64,000 bases of DNA from JAIRVZ01 sp031553415 (GTDB lineage Bacteria; Bacteroidota; Bacteroidia; Bacteroidales; Azobacteroidaceae), in contig JAVBLO010000015.1 of NCBI GenBank assembly GCA_031553415.1, positions 41,885-105,884 of the forward strand, written 5' to 3'. A model generated the notes under the pieces. The model worked only from the letters and a program-made list of their open reading frames with translations, was not told the origin of the DNA and did not search any database. Shown here piece after piece: positions 1 to 7,748 of the stretch. Both the position numbers and the translations under genes were made by a program. Position 1 is the first letter of the stretch. Every line of letters begins with the position of its first letter.

Positions 1-536
1 TGACCTGGTTCGACAACAGGAGAAGGGAACTTATAGATGGTTTCATTCATTTAATGTCGGCGCCTAATGAAATACATGCCAGATTATCTTCTGCGATTAT
101 TTGGTCATTAAACACCTTTGTCCGAAAAAGAAAGGGTAAATGCCGTGTTTATCATGCTCCTTTTGACGTTCGCCTTCCTTTAAGAGGGCTAACTGATGAT
201 GATAAAATATATAATGTGGTACAACCAGACCTTTGCGTTATTTGTGATTTATCCAAATTGGATGGAAGAGGATGTATAGGTGCTCCAGACCTGATTGTAG
301 AGGTATTATCTCCATCCACTTTAAAGTATGATTGGAACTACAAGTTCAATTTATATGAAAAAGCAGGTGTCAAGGAATATTGGATCATTGACCCCAAAGC
401 ACAAACAATTAATGTCTTTTTATTACAAGAAAATGGAGAATATGACCTCGGAACCGTTTATGATTACGAACAGCAAGTTCCGGTAAATATTTTCAAAGGA
501 TTAGAAATCAATCTGAAAAGTTTGCTGGAAGAATAA
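1..536 (+). CDS. Uma2 family endonuclease, 3' part (5' end outside window)
   Basis: Uma2/DUF820 proteins are PD-(D/E)XK-fold putative nucleases common in cyanobacteria and Bacteroidota; their cellular role is poorly known. The first ATG is at position 54, but the frame is open to the left edge and codes TWFDNRRRELIDGFIHLMSAP, which aligns with the paralogue at 6812 (TWIDDKMRELIGGIVRLMSAP). ATG 54 is therefore internal and the gene starts before the window. Visible family motifs: QPDLCVICD, GAPDLIVEVLSPST and KEYWIIDP, covering the usual acidic and lysine positions. The C-terminus (GLEINLKSLLEE) is intact. A weak 8-bp hairpin at 532-560 follows the stop. Confidence 0.85.
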   Translation, partial: TWFDNRRRELIDGFIHLMSAPNEIHARLSSAIIWSLNTFVRKRKGKCRVYHAPFDVRLPLRGLTDDDKIYNVVQPDLCVICDLSKLDGRGCIGAPDLIVEVLSPSTLKYDWNYKFNLYEKAGVKEYWIIDPKAQTINVFLLQENGEYDLGTVYDYEQQVPVNIFKGLEINLKSLLEE

Positions 537-581
537 ATTTATCTTACAGCATAATTTATTCGAAAATTTAGAATCATATTC

Positions 582-690
582 TTAATCAACGCCTCCTCCC
601 AAGGCCCTATATAAACCGACCGTACATTGCAATTGTTCTAACCGGTCGTTTACCCGGTTAAGTGTGCAGATAACAGATTTTGTTTTGCAG
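582..690 (-). pseudogene. Remnant of the C-terminus of a TolC/OprM-type efflux outer-membrane protein
   Basis: Read on the minus strand and ending at a TAA at 582-584, the frame gives NDRLEQLQCTVGLYRALGGG followed by VD and stop. LYRALGGG is the characteristic end of RND-type outer-membrane efflux lipoproteins (NodT/OprM family). Upstream of about 690 the frame no longer resembles the family, so only some 35 codons remain. No start, signal peptide or barrel segments are present. It is a dead fragment, lying next to another gene fragment. The identification rests on one short motif. Confidence 0.5.
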
Positions 691-767
691 TAAGTACCTA
701 TGCTTCTAACGCATTTGAAGCAATGAACATATTGCAAAAAGAAAAGATAGATATTATGTTATTGGAA
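690..767 (+). pseudogene. Remnant of a receiver domain (LytTR-type response regulator)
   Basis: The plus strand codes VSTYASNAFEAMNILQKEKI then DIMLLE. This resembles the segment of LytR/AlgR-type receiver domains leading to the phosphorylated aspartate (typical pattern: GTYSNAFEALEFLQKNKIDLMFLDIQMP). It breaks off at the expected aspartate (LLE in place of LD) and a few bases before the 3' end of the DUF4296 gene on the other strand. No promoter, start or DNA-binding domain is present. Likely debris from a rearrangement. Confidence 0.4.
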
Positions 768-770
768 GTT

Positions 771-1532
771 CTAATTCTTGTGCAATTTTATCTCCTTCTT
801 ACTTTTATATAATCCGACATCATAAATGAACACTTTACAATTCTTTTTTTCCGGAGCAAGACGGATATCTCCAAAAATATGAGACGGAGGTACAGAATCG
901 GTTGAAGATATAGAAATTGTAAATAATCCATTGCCGGTAACCTTTTCTCTTTTTATAATAGCTGAATCGGGCAAGCCCACTCCGAATGTGACCACAGGTT
1001 CCACAATTGAGTCAGCGATTCCTAATACATTGAAAGTCAATTCATAATATTCTTTGGAAGATAACTGAACTGTATCCAAATTAAAGTCAATCAGATTCTT
1101 TCCCGGTAGTGAGGATAACATAAATGCCTTAGGACCTTCCCAAATATATATCTGATTGGTATCAGAAGTAATGGTTTGCATCCGGCGCCGGTCTATCCTT
1201 GCTGTTATGCTATCAGAAAGGACTGTATAGCGTTTAGTTAACCGGTCATAAACATTTAGATACACATCTAAATGGGCGCCATACCATATGAGGGAAGTAT
1301 CGAATTGCTCTTGAGAGATTTCATGCTTTTTGAATATGCTTGCATACAATTCATGCTTCTTTTCTTCTGTTGGAAAATCCTGGTAATTTTCATTAATTTT
1401 GGCATCAGCAATATGGATGTCAAATAACACATCTTCCATTTGCTTTTCCGACAAAACTTTTGATGATTTTCCACAGGCTGTGAATAACAACACTAACAAA
1501 AGAGATAATATAGCAATGTGTTGTTTAAACAT
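771..1532 (-). CDS. DUF4296 domain lipoprotein
   Basis: A predicted lipoprotein of about 253 residues, start taken at the ATG reading MFKQHIAILSLLLVLLFTAC, which gives a clean signal peptide ending in a lipobox (FTAC). An ATG seven codons upstream is possible but lengthens the overlap with lspA. The region after the lipobox (KQMEDVLFDIHIADA and EQFDTSLIWYGAHLD) matches DUF4296, a Bacteroidota family of unknown function commonly found beside lspA. It overlaps the end of lspA by 8 nt and is the last gene of the ileS-dksA-like-lspA run. Function unknown; probably anchored to the periplasmic face of a membrane. Confidence 0.8.
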   Translation of the reverse strand: MFKQHIAILSLLLVLLFTACGKSSKVLSEKQMEDVLFDIHIADAKINENYQDFPTEEKKHELYASIFKKHEISQEQFDTSLIWYGAHLDVYLNVYDRLTKRYTVLSDSITARIDRRRMQTITSDTNQIYIWEGPKAFMLSSLPGKNLIDFNLDTVQLSSKEYYELTFNVLGIADSIVEPVVTFGVGLPDSAIIKREKVTGNGLFTISISSTDSVPPSHIFGDIRLAPEKKNCKVFIYDVGLYKSKKEIKLHKN

Positions 1533-2175
1533 TTTCTTTTTTTGGTGAATCAAAATCCTTGGCTAAAGACTTTCTGTAGAATAATATAAGAACAGCAACA
1601 CCTACACTGATAGCTGAATCTGCCAAATTAAAGATCGGGCTGAAAAATACAAACCTTTGTCCACCCCAAAATGGCATCCATTCCGGCCAGGTAGTTTTGA
1701 TTATCGGAAAATAGAACATATCTACGACCTTCCCATGTAACCATGTGGCATAACCTCCCCCCGGAGGAAACATTGTCGCAATAACACCTTCCGGATAAAG
1801 GAAAGATGGTTCTATGCTGGCATCAAAAATCACACCATAAAAAACACAATCGATAATATTCCCTACAGCACCGGCAAATATTAATGCAATGCAAACGATA
1901 TAACCTGTCGAAAATTTTCGTTTAACCAATAAATAAAGGTAGTAAGCAATCGCGCATGAAGCTATAATCCTGAAGATAGACAAAAATAACTTGCCAATTA
2001 CCTCAATGCCAAAAGCCATTCCCGGATTTTCCGTAAAATAGATATGAAACCAGCTGGTGATTTCAAAATCCTGATAAAGATGCATGTGGGTTTTTACCCA
2101 GATTTTGAGAATTTGATCGGCAATAAGTACTAATAAGATAACAGCAATTGCCCAAAAGCCTTTAGAAAGTTTCAT
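1525..2175 (-). CDS. lspA: Lipoprotein signal peptidase (signal peptidase II)
   Basis: Inner-membrane aspartyl protease that removes the signal peptide from prolipoproteins after lipid transfer to the lipobox cysteine. The two catalytic aspartate motifs are visible: VGNIIDCVFYG and FNLADSAISVGV; NPGMAFG is also conserved. At 216 residues it is longer than the roughly 165-residue enterobacterial enzyme; the extra residues form a loop between the two catalytic motifs (about residues 110-170), usual in Bacteroidota. Four hydrophobic segments are present. It starts 3 nt after the stop of the DksA-like gene and overlaps the DUF4296 lipoprotein, its likely client. Confidence 0.95.
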   Translation of the reverse strand: MKLSKGFWAIAVILLVLIADQILKIWVKTHMHLYQDFEITSWFHIYFTENPGMAFGIEVIGKLFLSIFRIIASCAIAYYLYLLVKRKFSTGYIVCIALIFAGAVGNIIDCVFYGVIFDASIEPSFLYPEGVIATMFPPGGGYATWLHGKVVDMFYFPIIKTTWPEWMPFWGGQRFVFFSPIFNLADSAISVGVAVLILFYRKSLAKDFDSPKKENV

Positions 2176-2178
2176 GTA

Positions 2179-2556
2179 TTATTTTTGACTCATCTTAGCT
2201 TCAATACTCAATGTAGCATGGGGAACAGCACGCAATCTTTCCTTTGGAATCAGCTTACCTGTTTCGCGGCAAACTCCATAAGTTTTATTCTCAATGCGTA
2301 CCAAAGCAGCCTGTAAACTCTGAATGAATTTCATCTGGCGTTGGGCCAAACGGCCGGCTTCTTCTTTTGATAATGTAGCAGCACCTTCTTCCAAAACCTT
2401 GAATGTAGGAGAAGTATCTGTCACATCATTACCATCAGCATTCATTATAGTTGCTTTCAATAAGTCGTAATCTCTTTTAGCTGCTTCTAACTTTTCCATT
2501 ATGATGGCGCGGAATTCTTCCAATTCAGCGTCCGAATATCTTGTTTTTTCGTTCAT
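2179..2556 (-). CDS. DksA/TraR family protein lacking the zinc-finger cysteines
   Basis: 125 residues with a coiled-coil N-terminal half (EEFRAIIMEKLEAAKRDYDL, TLSKEEAGRLAQRQ) and the C-terminal motif of the DksA/TraR family (YGVCRETGKLIPKERLRAVP then HATLSIEA). Canonical members carry four zinc-binding cysteines (CxxC...CxxC); here only the first is kept. The same degenerate form is seen in Bacteroidota generally, so it is not a local mutation. DksA acts in the RNA polymerase secondary channel with ppGpp; whether this form does is unknown. It sits between ileS and lspA with short spacers, suggesting one operon. Confidence 0.85.
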   Translation of the reverse strand: MNEKTRYSDAELEEFRAIIMEKLEAAKRDYDLLKATIMNADGNDVTDTSPTFKVLEEGAATLSKEEAGRLAQRQMKFIQSLQAALVRIENKTYGVCRETGKLIPKERLRAVPHATLSIEAKMSQK

Positions 2557-2632
2557 AATCGGTCGTTTTTAATGGTTTTTACTCTATACAATTGTTCAAA
2601 ATTAATATTATTATTCAAATATACAAACAAAC

Positions 2633-5600
2633 TTATGCTTTTTCCACCTTTACTAACAATTTGAAATCATCTAAATCAAGTTCGATTCCATCCTGAATTT
2701 CAGATGATATAAGATTATCTGCCAACACCTGGTTTTTAATATAATCATTAAACTCTTCAACAGCCTCATTTACAGCTTTATTCGATTGAACAACAACATT
2801 AATCCTGTCTACGATTTCAAAACCGTTTGCTTTGCGAATATTTTGAATACGGTTTACCAATTCACGGGCAATTCCTTCCTTTCTCAATTCATCAGTAATT
2901 GTGATGTCTAAAGCAACAGTCAGCTTTCCTTCATTAGCTACCAACCAGCCGGGAATATCTTCGGAAATGATTTCCACATCAGCTAAAGTTACTTCAGCAG
3001 ATTCACTTCCGACTTGCAAAATGAATTGACCGTTCTGTTCTAACTGCAAAATCTGTGCCTGACTCATTCCTGCGATTTGGGCGGCCAGGTCTTTCATTAT
3101 TTTTCCATAACGAGGACCTAATTTTTTGAAATCGGGTTTGATTTTTTTCACCAAAATGCCATCAGCATTGTCAACATATTTTATTTCTTTTATATTAACT
3201 TCATTCAAAATCAATCCCAGAACAGCCTCTATAGTTTCTTTCTGGTGAGCATCCAGCACAGGAACCATAATGGAAGACAATGGCTGACGTACTTTAATAT
3301 TTACTTTCCGGCGCAATGCCAATACCATGGATGAAATGGTTTGTGCAATTTGCATTTGTTCTTCCAAATCTTTGTTAATCAATGATTCTTTGCAAACAGG
3401 GAAGTCAGACAAGTGAACAGATATGGGTACGTGGTGTGCGGTACGCGCGCGATCAGGTTCTGCACTTTCTATGCCGTGTACCAAATCTAAAAACAATTTA
3501 TCCGCATAAAATGGCGCTATCGGAGCCATTAATTTAGAGACTGTTTCCAAACAGGTATATAAAGTCTGGTATGCAGAAAGTTTATCCGCATCCATTTTAC
3601 CTCCCCAGAAACGCTTGCGGTTAAGACGTACATACCAGTTACTCAGGTTGTCATTTACAAAATCGTTAATGGCACGGCCTGCACGGGTTGGCTCGTAAGT
3701 AGAGTAGAATTCATCGACTTCTTTAATCAATGTATTCAACAATGAAAGTATCCAACGGTCGATTTCAGGACGTTCTGCAAAAGGGATATCCTGTTCTTTG
3801 TATTCGAATCCATCTACATTGGCGTATAATGCAAAGAAAGAATATGTGTTGTAAAGCGTTCCGAAAAATTTACGACGGGATTCTTCAATACCTTCCACAT
3901 CAAATTTCAGGTTATCCCAGGGAGAAGCATTGGTAATCATATACCAACGCAACGGATCGGAACCATATTTTTCAATTGTTTCAAACGGGTCAACAGCATT
4001 ACCCAACCGTTTCGACATCTTATTTCCGTTCTTATCTAACACCAAACCGTTGGAAACAACAGTTTTGAACGAAACATTGTCGAAAATCATGGCAGCTATG
4101 GCATGAAGCGTAAAAAACCATCCACGGGTTTGGTCTACACCTTCAGCAATAAAATCTGCAGGGAATACTTCTCCCCTATCAAATATTTCTTTGTTTTCGA
4201 AAGGATAATGGATTTGCGCATAAGGCATCGCGCCCGAATCGAACCAAACATCAATCAAGTCGGATTCACGTTTCATCGATTTTCCTGATTTGGAAACGAG
4301 AATGATTTCATCAACAAACGGACGGTGCAAATCGATATTCTTTACAGCATAATTTTCAGCAGAATAATCTCCGGATTTGAAATTTTCAAACGGATTCTTA
4401 TTCATGAATCCGGCTGCAATAGATTTATTAATTTCCTCCATCAACTCTGCCACAGAACCGATACATTTTTCTTCTGTACCATCTTCCGTGCGCCAGATTG
4501 GGAGTGGAGTTCCCCAATAACGGCTACGACTGAGGTTCCAGTCCTGCAGGTTTTCAAGCCACTTACCGAAACGTCCAGTTCCAGTTGATTGAGGTTTCCA
4601 GTTGATTGTATTGTTGAGTTCAATCATCCGTTCACGGCAGGCAGTTGTGCGGATAAACCAGCTATCCAAAGGATAATAAAGCACCGGTTTATCAGTACGC
4701 CAGCAATGCGGATAATTATGTATCTGCTTTTCGATTTTGAATACCAAATTTTGTTGCTTTAACATCACACAAAGGTCAATATCGAGAGTAGTATCATTTT
4801 CTGTTAATTTAGGGTCATAGTCATTTTTAACGAAACGACCTGCATATTCCTTATATAAATCAACATTGACATTTTCCCTGACAAAACCGGCATCCAAATC
4901 CTCAAGTCTGAAATACTTTCCTGTCAAATCAACCATAGGACGGCGGTTACCGTCTTTATCTATGAACATCAACGGAGGAACACCATTGGCCTTGGCCACA
5001 CGATCATCATCAGCACCGAAAGTTGGCGCTATATGAACAATTCCGGTACCATCTTCTGTAGTCACAAAATCACCTGTAATTACACGGAAAGCACCTGGTC
5101 CCGGATTTACCCAGGGAATCAATTGTTCATATTCCATTCCTGCCAAATCGGAATCTTTATAAGAAGCTACTATTTTGAAAGGAGCTATTTTATCTCCTTG
5201 TCTATAGTCTTCCATATTCATCTCCAACGCTTTTTCATTGAAATGTGTAAAGAGCAATTCACGCGCCATAACAGCTGTCATCGGCTTGGCTGTATAAGGG
5301 TTATATGTTTGAACAGCTACATAATCGATATTTGGTCCAACACAAAGCGCCGTATTGGAAGGAAGCGTCCAGGGAGTAGTTGTCCAAGCCAGGAAATAAG
5401 CATCACCGAACTGTGCCATTTCCGGTTTCGGATTTTTAATCTTGAATTGCGCCGTGCAAGTTGTATCCTTCACATCTCGGTAACAACCTGGTTGGTTCAA
5501 TTCATGCGTACTTAACCCTGTTCCCGCTGCCGGGGAATAAGGCTGGATAGTATATCCTTTATATAGTAATCCCTTTTTGTAAAGTTCCTTAAGTAAATAC

Positions 5601-6085
5601 CAAAGCGTTTCGATATAACGGTTATCATAAGTGATATATGGGTCATCCATATCCACCCAGTATCCCATTTTGCGGGTCAGATCTTCCCACTCTTTGGTAT
5701 ATTTCATTACATCTTTACGGCAGGCGGCATTGTATTCTGCCACGGAAATTGTTTTTCCTATATCTTCTTTGGTAATTCCCAATGCTTTTTCCACGCCAAG
5801 TTCTACAGGAAGCCCATGAGTATCCCATCCGGCCTTGCGTTTCACCTGATAACCTTTCATCGTTTTGTAACGGCAGAAAATGTCTTTGATAGAGCGGGCA
5901 ATTACGTGGTGAATTCCCGGCATCCCATTTGCAGAAGGAGGACCTTCATAAAACACAAATGACGGAGCGCCTTCTCTTATTTCCAAACTTTTGTGGAAAA
6001 CATCTTCTTTGTCCCAACGGTGCAACACTTCCTTGTTGACTTGCGATAAATTGAGGTTACTGTATTCAGTGAATTTCTTACTCAT
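2633..6085 (-). CDS. ileS: Isoleucyl-tRNA synthetase
   Basis: Class I synthetase that charges tRNA-Ile. Start chosen at MSKKFTEYSNLNLSQ; an open frame 26 codons further upstream runs through the leader hairpin and is not protein-like. HIGH-type motif GIHH at about residues 57-60, editing-domain motif WTTTPWTLPSN near 236, and KMSKR near 689. At about 1150 residues without the C-terminal Cys4 zinc finger of the E. coli enzyme, it resembles the longer type 2 (eukaryote-like) IleS found in Bacteroides; type 2 enzymes are often less sensitive to mupirocin (family knowledge, not tested here). First gene of the ileS-dksA-like-lspA-DUF4296 run. Confidence 0.97.
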   Translation of the reverse strand: MSKKFTEYSNLNLSQVNKEVLHRWDKEDVFHKSLEIREGAPSFVFYEGPPSANGMPGIHHVIARSIKDIFCRYKTMKGYQVKRKAGWDTHGLPVELGVEKALGITKEDIGKTISVAEYNAACRKDVMKYTKEWEDLTRKMGYWVDMDDPYITYDNRYIETLWYLLKELYKKGLLYKGYTIQPYSPAAGTGLSTHELNQPGCYRDVKDTTCTAQFKIKNPKPEMAQFGDAYFLAWTTTPWTLPSNTALCVGPNIDYVAVQTYNPYTAKPMTAVMARELLFTHFNEKALEMNMEDYRQGDKIAPFKIVASYKDSDLAGMEYEQLIPWVNPGPGAFRVITGDFVTTEDGTGIVHIAPTFGADDDRVAKANGVPPLMFIDKDGNRRPMVDLTGKYFRLEDLDAGFVRENVNVDLYKEYAGRFVKNDYDPKLTENDTTLDIDLCVMLKQQNLVFKIEKQIHNYPHCWRTDKPVLYYPLDSWFIRTTACRERMIELNNTINWKPQSTGTGRFGKWLENLQDWNLSRSRYWGTPLPIWRTEDGTEEKCIGSVAELMEEINKSIAAGFMNKNPFENFKSGDYSAENYAVKNIDLHRPFVDEIILVSKSGKSMKRESDLIDVWFDSGAMPYAQIHYPFENKEIFDRGEVFPADFIAEGVDQTRGWFFTLHAIAAMIFDNVSFKTVVSNGLVLDKNGNKMSKRLGNAVDPFETIEKYGSDPLRWYMITNASPWDNLKFDVEGIEESRRKFFGTLYNTYSFFALYANVDGFEYKEQDIPFAERPEIDRWILSLLNTLIKEVDEFYSTYEPTRAGRAINDFVNDNLSNWYVRLNRKRFWGGKMDADKLSAYQTLYTCLETVSKLMAPIAPFYADKLFLDLVHGIESAEPDRARTAHHVPISVHLSDFPVCKESLINKDLEEQMQIAQTISSMVLALRRKVNIKVRQPLSSIMVPVLDAHQKETIEAVLGLILNEVNIKEIKYVDNADGILVKKIKPDFKKLGPRYGKIMKDLAAQIAGMSQAQILQLEQNGQFILQVGSESAEVTLADVEIISEDIPGWLVANEGKLTVALDITITDELRKEGIARELVNRIQNIRKANGFEIVDRINVVVQSNKAVNEAVEEFNDYIKNQVLADNLISSEIQDGIELDLDDFKLLVKVEKA

Positions 6086-6113
6086 ATAAGTATCAAGTTT
6101 GTGAATAGGGAAG

Positions 6114-6212
6114 CTTCGCTGTGAGTAGTGAGTCAGACTCACCGAGAGCGAAGTGAACCTCACAATCCACCATTCCCATTTTTTATAGTTTTAAAAAACA
6201 GGCACAAAGGTA
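6114..6212 (-). promoter_or_regulatory. ileS promoter element and leader hairpin
   Basis: On the minus strand TACCTTTG (6205-6212) matches the Bacteroides -7 box TAnnTTTG; no clear TTG is seen 19 nt upstream. The leader contains a nested inverted repeat: CTTCGCT (6114-6120) with AGCGAAG (6147-6153) enclosing GTGAGT (6121-6126) with ACTCAC (6137-6142). It has no T-run, so it is not an obvious terminator. Two GTGAGT units 7 nt apart recall the heptad-repeat hairpins elsewhere in the window, so it may be a decayed repeat rather than a control element. Confidence 0.4.
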
Positions 6213-6234
6213 CAAAATTTTGCACGTTTTCTTA

Positions 6235-6812
6235 TTATTCAGCAAAAATTTCTTTGAAGTCGAGTTTCAATCCGGGCAAAGTCTGGACAGAAATAAAATC
6301 GGTTTGTTCTTTCAGATAAGTTGTTGCCTTTCCGTATTTTCACTGGAGGAAGATAATACTTCTACAACCATATCGGGCGCACCAATGCATCCTCTTTCAT
6401 CTATTTTTGAAGGATCGCAAATAACACAAACATCAGGTTGAACCACAGTATCTATCTTGTCATCTTGAATATCTTCCGGTTTTTTAGGCAATCGCACATC
6501 AAAAGGAGCATGAAATACTTTACAATTTCCTTTCTGCTTTTTTACATAGTTATACATTTCATAATATATCTCTCCTGAAATAGAAGCATGCCGGCTGGTT
6601 GGGGCCGACATCAGACGTACAATTCCACCTATCAATTCACGCATTTTATCATCTATCCAGGTCAAATAATCAGCATAAGTATAATGCTTGTTATAATCAA
6701 ATATTGAATTATAGGCAACAGATGGTTCCTGAACTACTGAAGGTTCTGATTCTTTGAGTTCATACTTCTCCGGAAGTTTCTTTTTCGTTTCTTTCTTGTT
6801 TTCAGGTTTCAT
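6235..6812 (-). pseudogene. Uma2 family endonuclease with internal deletion and frameshift
   Basis: The first frame (6812 to 6312) codes a normal Uma2 N-terminal part: LTWIDDKMRELIGG, FHAPFDVRLP, VQPDVCVICD, GAPDMVVEVLS. It then changes to SSSENTERQQLI and stops. In another frame, from about 6340 down to a TAA at 6235-6237, the sequence continues YGKATTYLKEQTDFISVQTL and PGLKLDFKEIFAE, a typical Uma2 C-terminus. Compared with the intact paralogue at the left edge, about 40-45 codons are missing (including the KEYWIIDP segment). The break is a deletion that also shifted frame. Its promoter still looks intact. Confidence 0.8.
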
Positions 6813-6855
6813 ACTGTGAAAAATTTTGTGATCAATTCATTCATTTGGGTTGTTG

Positions 6856-6915
6856 CAAATATATAGATATTTTCCATTCAATACAAACTTTTTACTTCAA
6901 TAATATTGTATTGAA
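6856..6915 (-). promoter_or_regulatory. Promoter of the Uma2 pseudogene overlapped by a palindrome
   Basis: On the minus strand TTTG (6884-6887), 20 nt, TATATTTG (6856-6863) is a full match to the Bacteroides housekeeping promoter. A perfect 10-bp inverted repeat, TTCAATACAA (6877-6886) with TTGTATTGAA (6906-6915), overlaps the upstream box, the place where a repressor would act. No regulator is identified. Confidence 0.55.
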
Positions 6916-6968
6916 CTTTATAATTTTAGCTTTGTAAAGTTTTATGATACAATAAAATACGACAAACA

Positions 6969-6998
6969 TTGATATTAATAATTAAACTTTTATTTTTG
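6969..6998 (+). promoter_or_regulatory. Promoter for the candidate structured RNA
   Basis: TTG at 6969-6971, 19 nt, then TATTTTTG at 6991-6998: an exact match to the Bacteroides promoter consensus. Transcription would start about 7 nt downstream, near 7005, immediately before the structured RNA region and more than 200 nt before the next open reading frame. Confidence 0.7.
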
Positions 6999-7004
6999 CA
7001 GGAA

Positions 7005-7211
7005 ATATTTAGAAAAAGCGTTTAACTGCTTCTCGTGCTACAAAAGGTCGAAATTTTATAGGAACACGAAAGAAACAGGTGAATGCCCTCTGCTTATAAC
7101 GGCGGGGGGTGTTATTCCTGTTCGTGTTCCAGGACTTCGACCTCCGCGTAGCCGATAGGATAATGCCCTACCGCTTTTTATTTTAAACCGTTTGCCAAGT
7201 AGGGAGCAAGC
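7005..7211 (+). ncRNA. Candidate structured noncoding RNA (about 200 nt, 6S-like layout)
   Basis: GC content rises clearly above the flanks. Closing stem: GCTTCTCgtgCTAC (7028-7041) with GTAGgGAGcAAGC (7199-7211). Long inner hairpin: AGGTCGAA (7045-7052) with TTCGACCT (7136-7143) and GGAACACGAA (7061-7070) with TTCGTGTTCC (7121-7130), continuing with CAG/CTG, GAAT/ATTC and GCCC/GGGG. A second small hairpin pairs TAGG (7156-7159) with CCTA (7167-7170). The arrangement of terminal stem, unpaired 3' region and long apical hairpin recalls 6S RNA, but no family is recognised with certainty. No protein-like frame crosses it. The 3' end is uncertain because no T-run follows the closing stem. Confidence 0.6.
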
Positions 7212-7225
7212 CCAAGCATATTATT

Positions 7226-7618
7226 TTGAAAAACCTAATTAATTTTCCCACTTCGGTTTTTAAACCTAAATACAAAATTATCCTGAAACAAGTCTTGTCG
7301 GTTTTGGATTGCGATAAATCAATAGCCAAAATTAATTTTCCTCATAATAAAATAACTATTTTACCTGATTTGCCTAAACCTGGTGAAGAATTGATGGAAA
7401 TCAGGATTCGTGATGCCACTGTTACCTATGTTTTAAATAAAGAACAGATTTGTGTTACCGGTTATCTTTTTCTTGATAATCTATCCGACCTGGAAGGATA
7501 TCTGAATGCTTGCAACAAGCATTTCAAAATTGCGGGATTAGGTTATTGGAAGTATAAAGTTCATTATATTGAATTAAAGAAAGAGGAAGAATTTGATTCT
7601 TTCTTACATTTTAGATAA
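7226..7618 (+). CDS. Unrecognised 130-aa protein, start uncertain
   Basis: A protein-like frame (INFPTSVFKPKYKIILKQVL, LEGYLNACNKHFKIAGLGYW, KVHYIELKKEEEFDS) ending at TAA 7616-7618. No ATG exists upstream of residue 57; the only candidate near the beginning is TTG at 7226, and the upstream in-frame stop lies at 7184. The protein may therefore start at TTG, or the gene may be the tail of a decayed longer one. No signal peptide or membrane segment, one alpha/beta-like segment. It follows the structured RNA on the same strand and could share its transcript. No family recognised. Confidence 0.5.
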   Translation: MKNLINFPTSVFKPKYKIILKQVLSVLDCDKSIAKINFPHNKITILPDLPKPGEELMEIRIRDATVTYVLNKEQICVTGYLFLDNLSDLEGYLNACNKHFKIAGLGYWKYKVHYIELKKEEEFDSFLHFR

Positions 7619-7620
7619 CG

Positions 7621-7746
7621 GCACACAGATTTTATAGTTTAGCCACGAATTTCACAAATCAACACTAAAATAAAAGTGTGAATTCGTGCAATTCGTGTCT
7701 AAATCATTTAAAATTAAAATCTGTGCAATTCGTGTAATCTGTGTGC
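7621..7746. repeat. Long palindromic intergenic element, copy 1
   Basis: About 126 nt forming an imperfect palindrome: it begins GCACACAGATT and ends AATCTGTGTGC, with inner arms carrying AGCCACGAAT and ATTCGTGTCT around a centre with ACACT...AGTGT. A close relative lies at 39658-39790. Both copies fill the gap between two convergent genes, here the 130-aa gene and the POT transporter, where a long hairpin could end transcription from both sides. Confidence 0.75.
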
Positions 7747-7748
7747 TA

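Noticed and set aside
5033..5515. 160-codon plus-strand frame inside ileS
   Set aside because: Antisense shadow of a strongly conserved synthetase region.
6086..6163. 26-codon N-terminal extension of ileS
   Set aside because: Encoded by the leader hairpin; conserved IleS N-termini begin at the ATG at 6085.
7005..7211. tmRNA, RNase P RNA or SRP RNA
   Set aside because: Lacks the conserved ends of tmRNA, the conserved P4 region of RNase P RNA and the SRP tetraloop domain.
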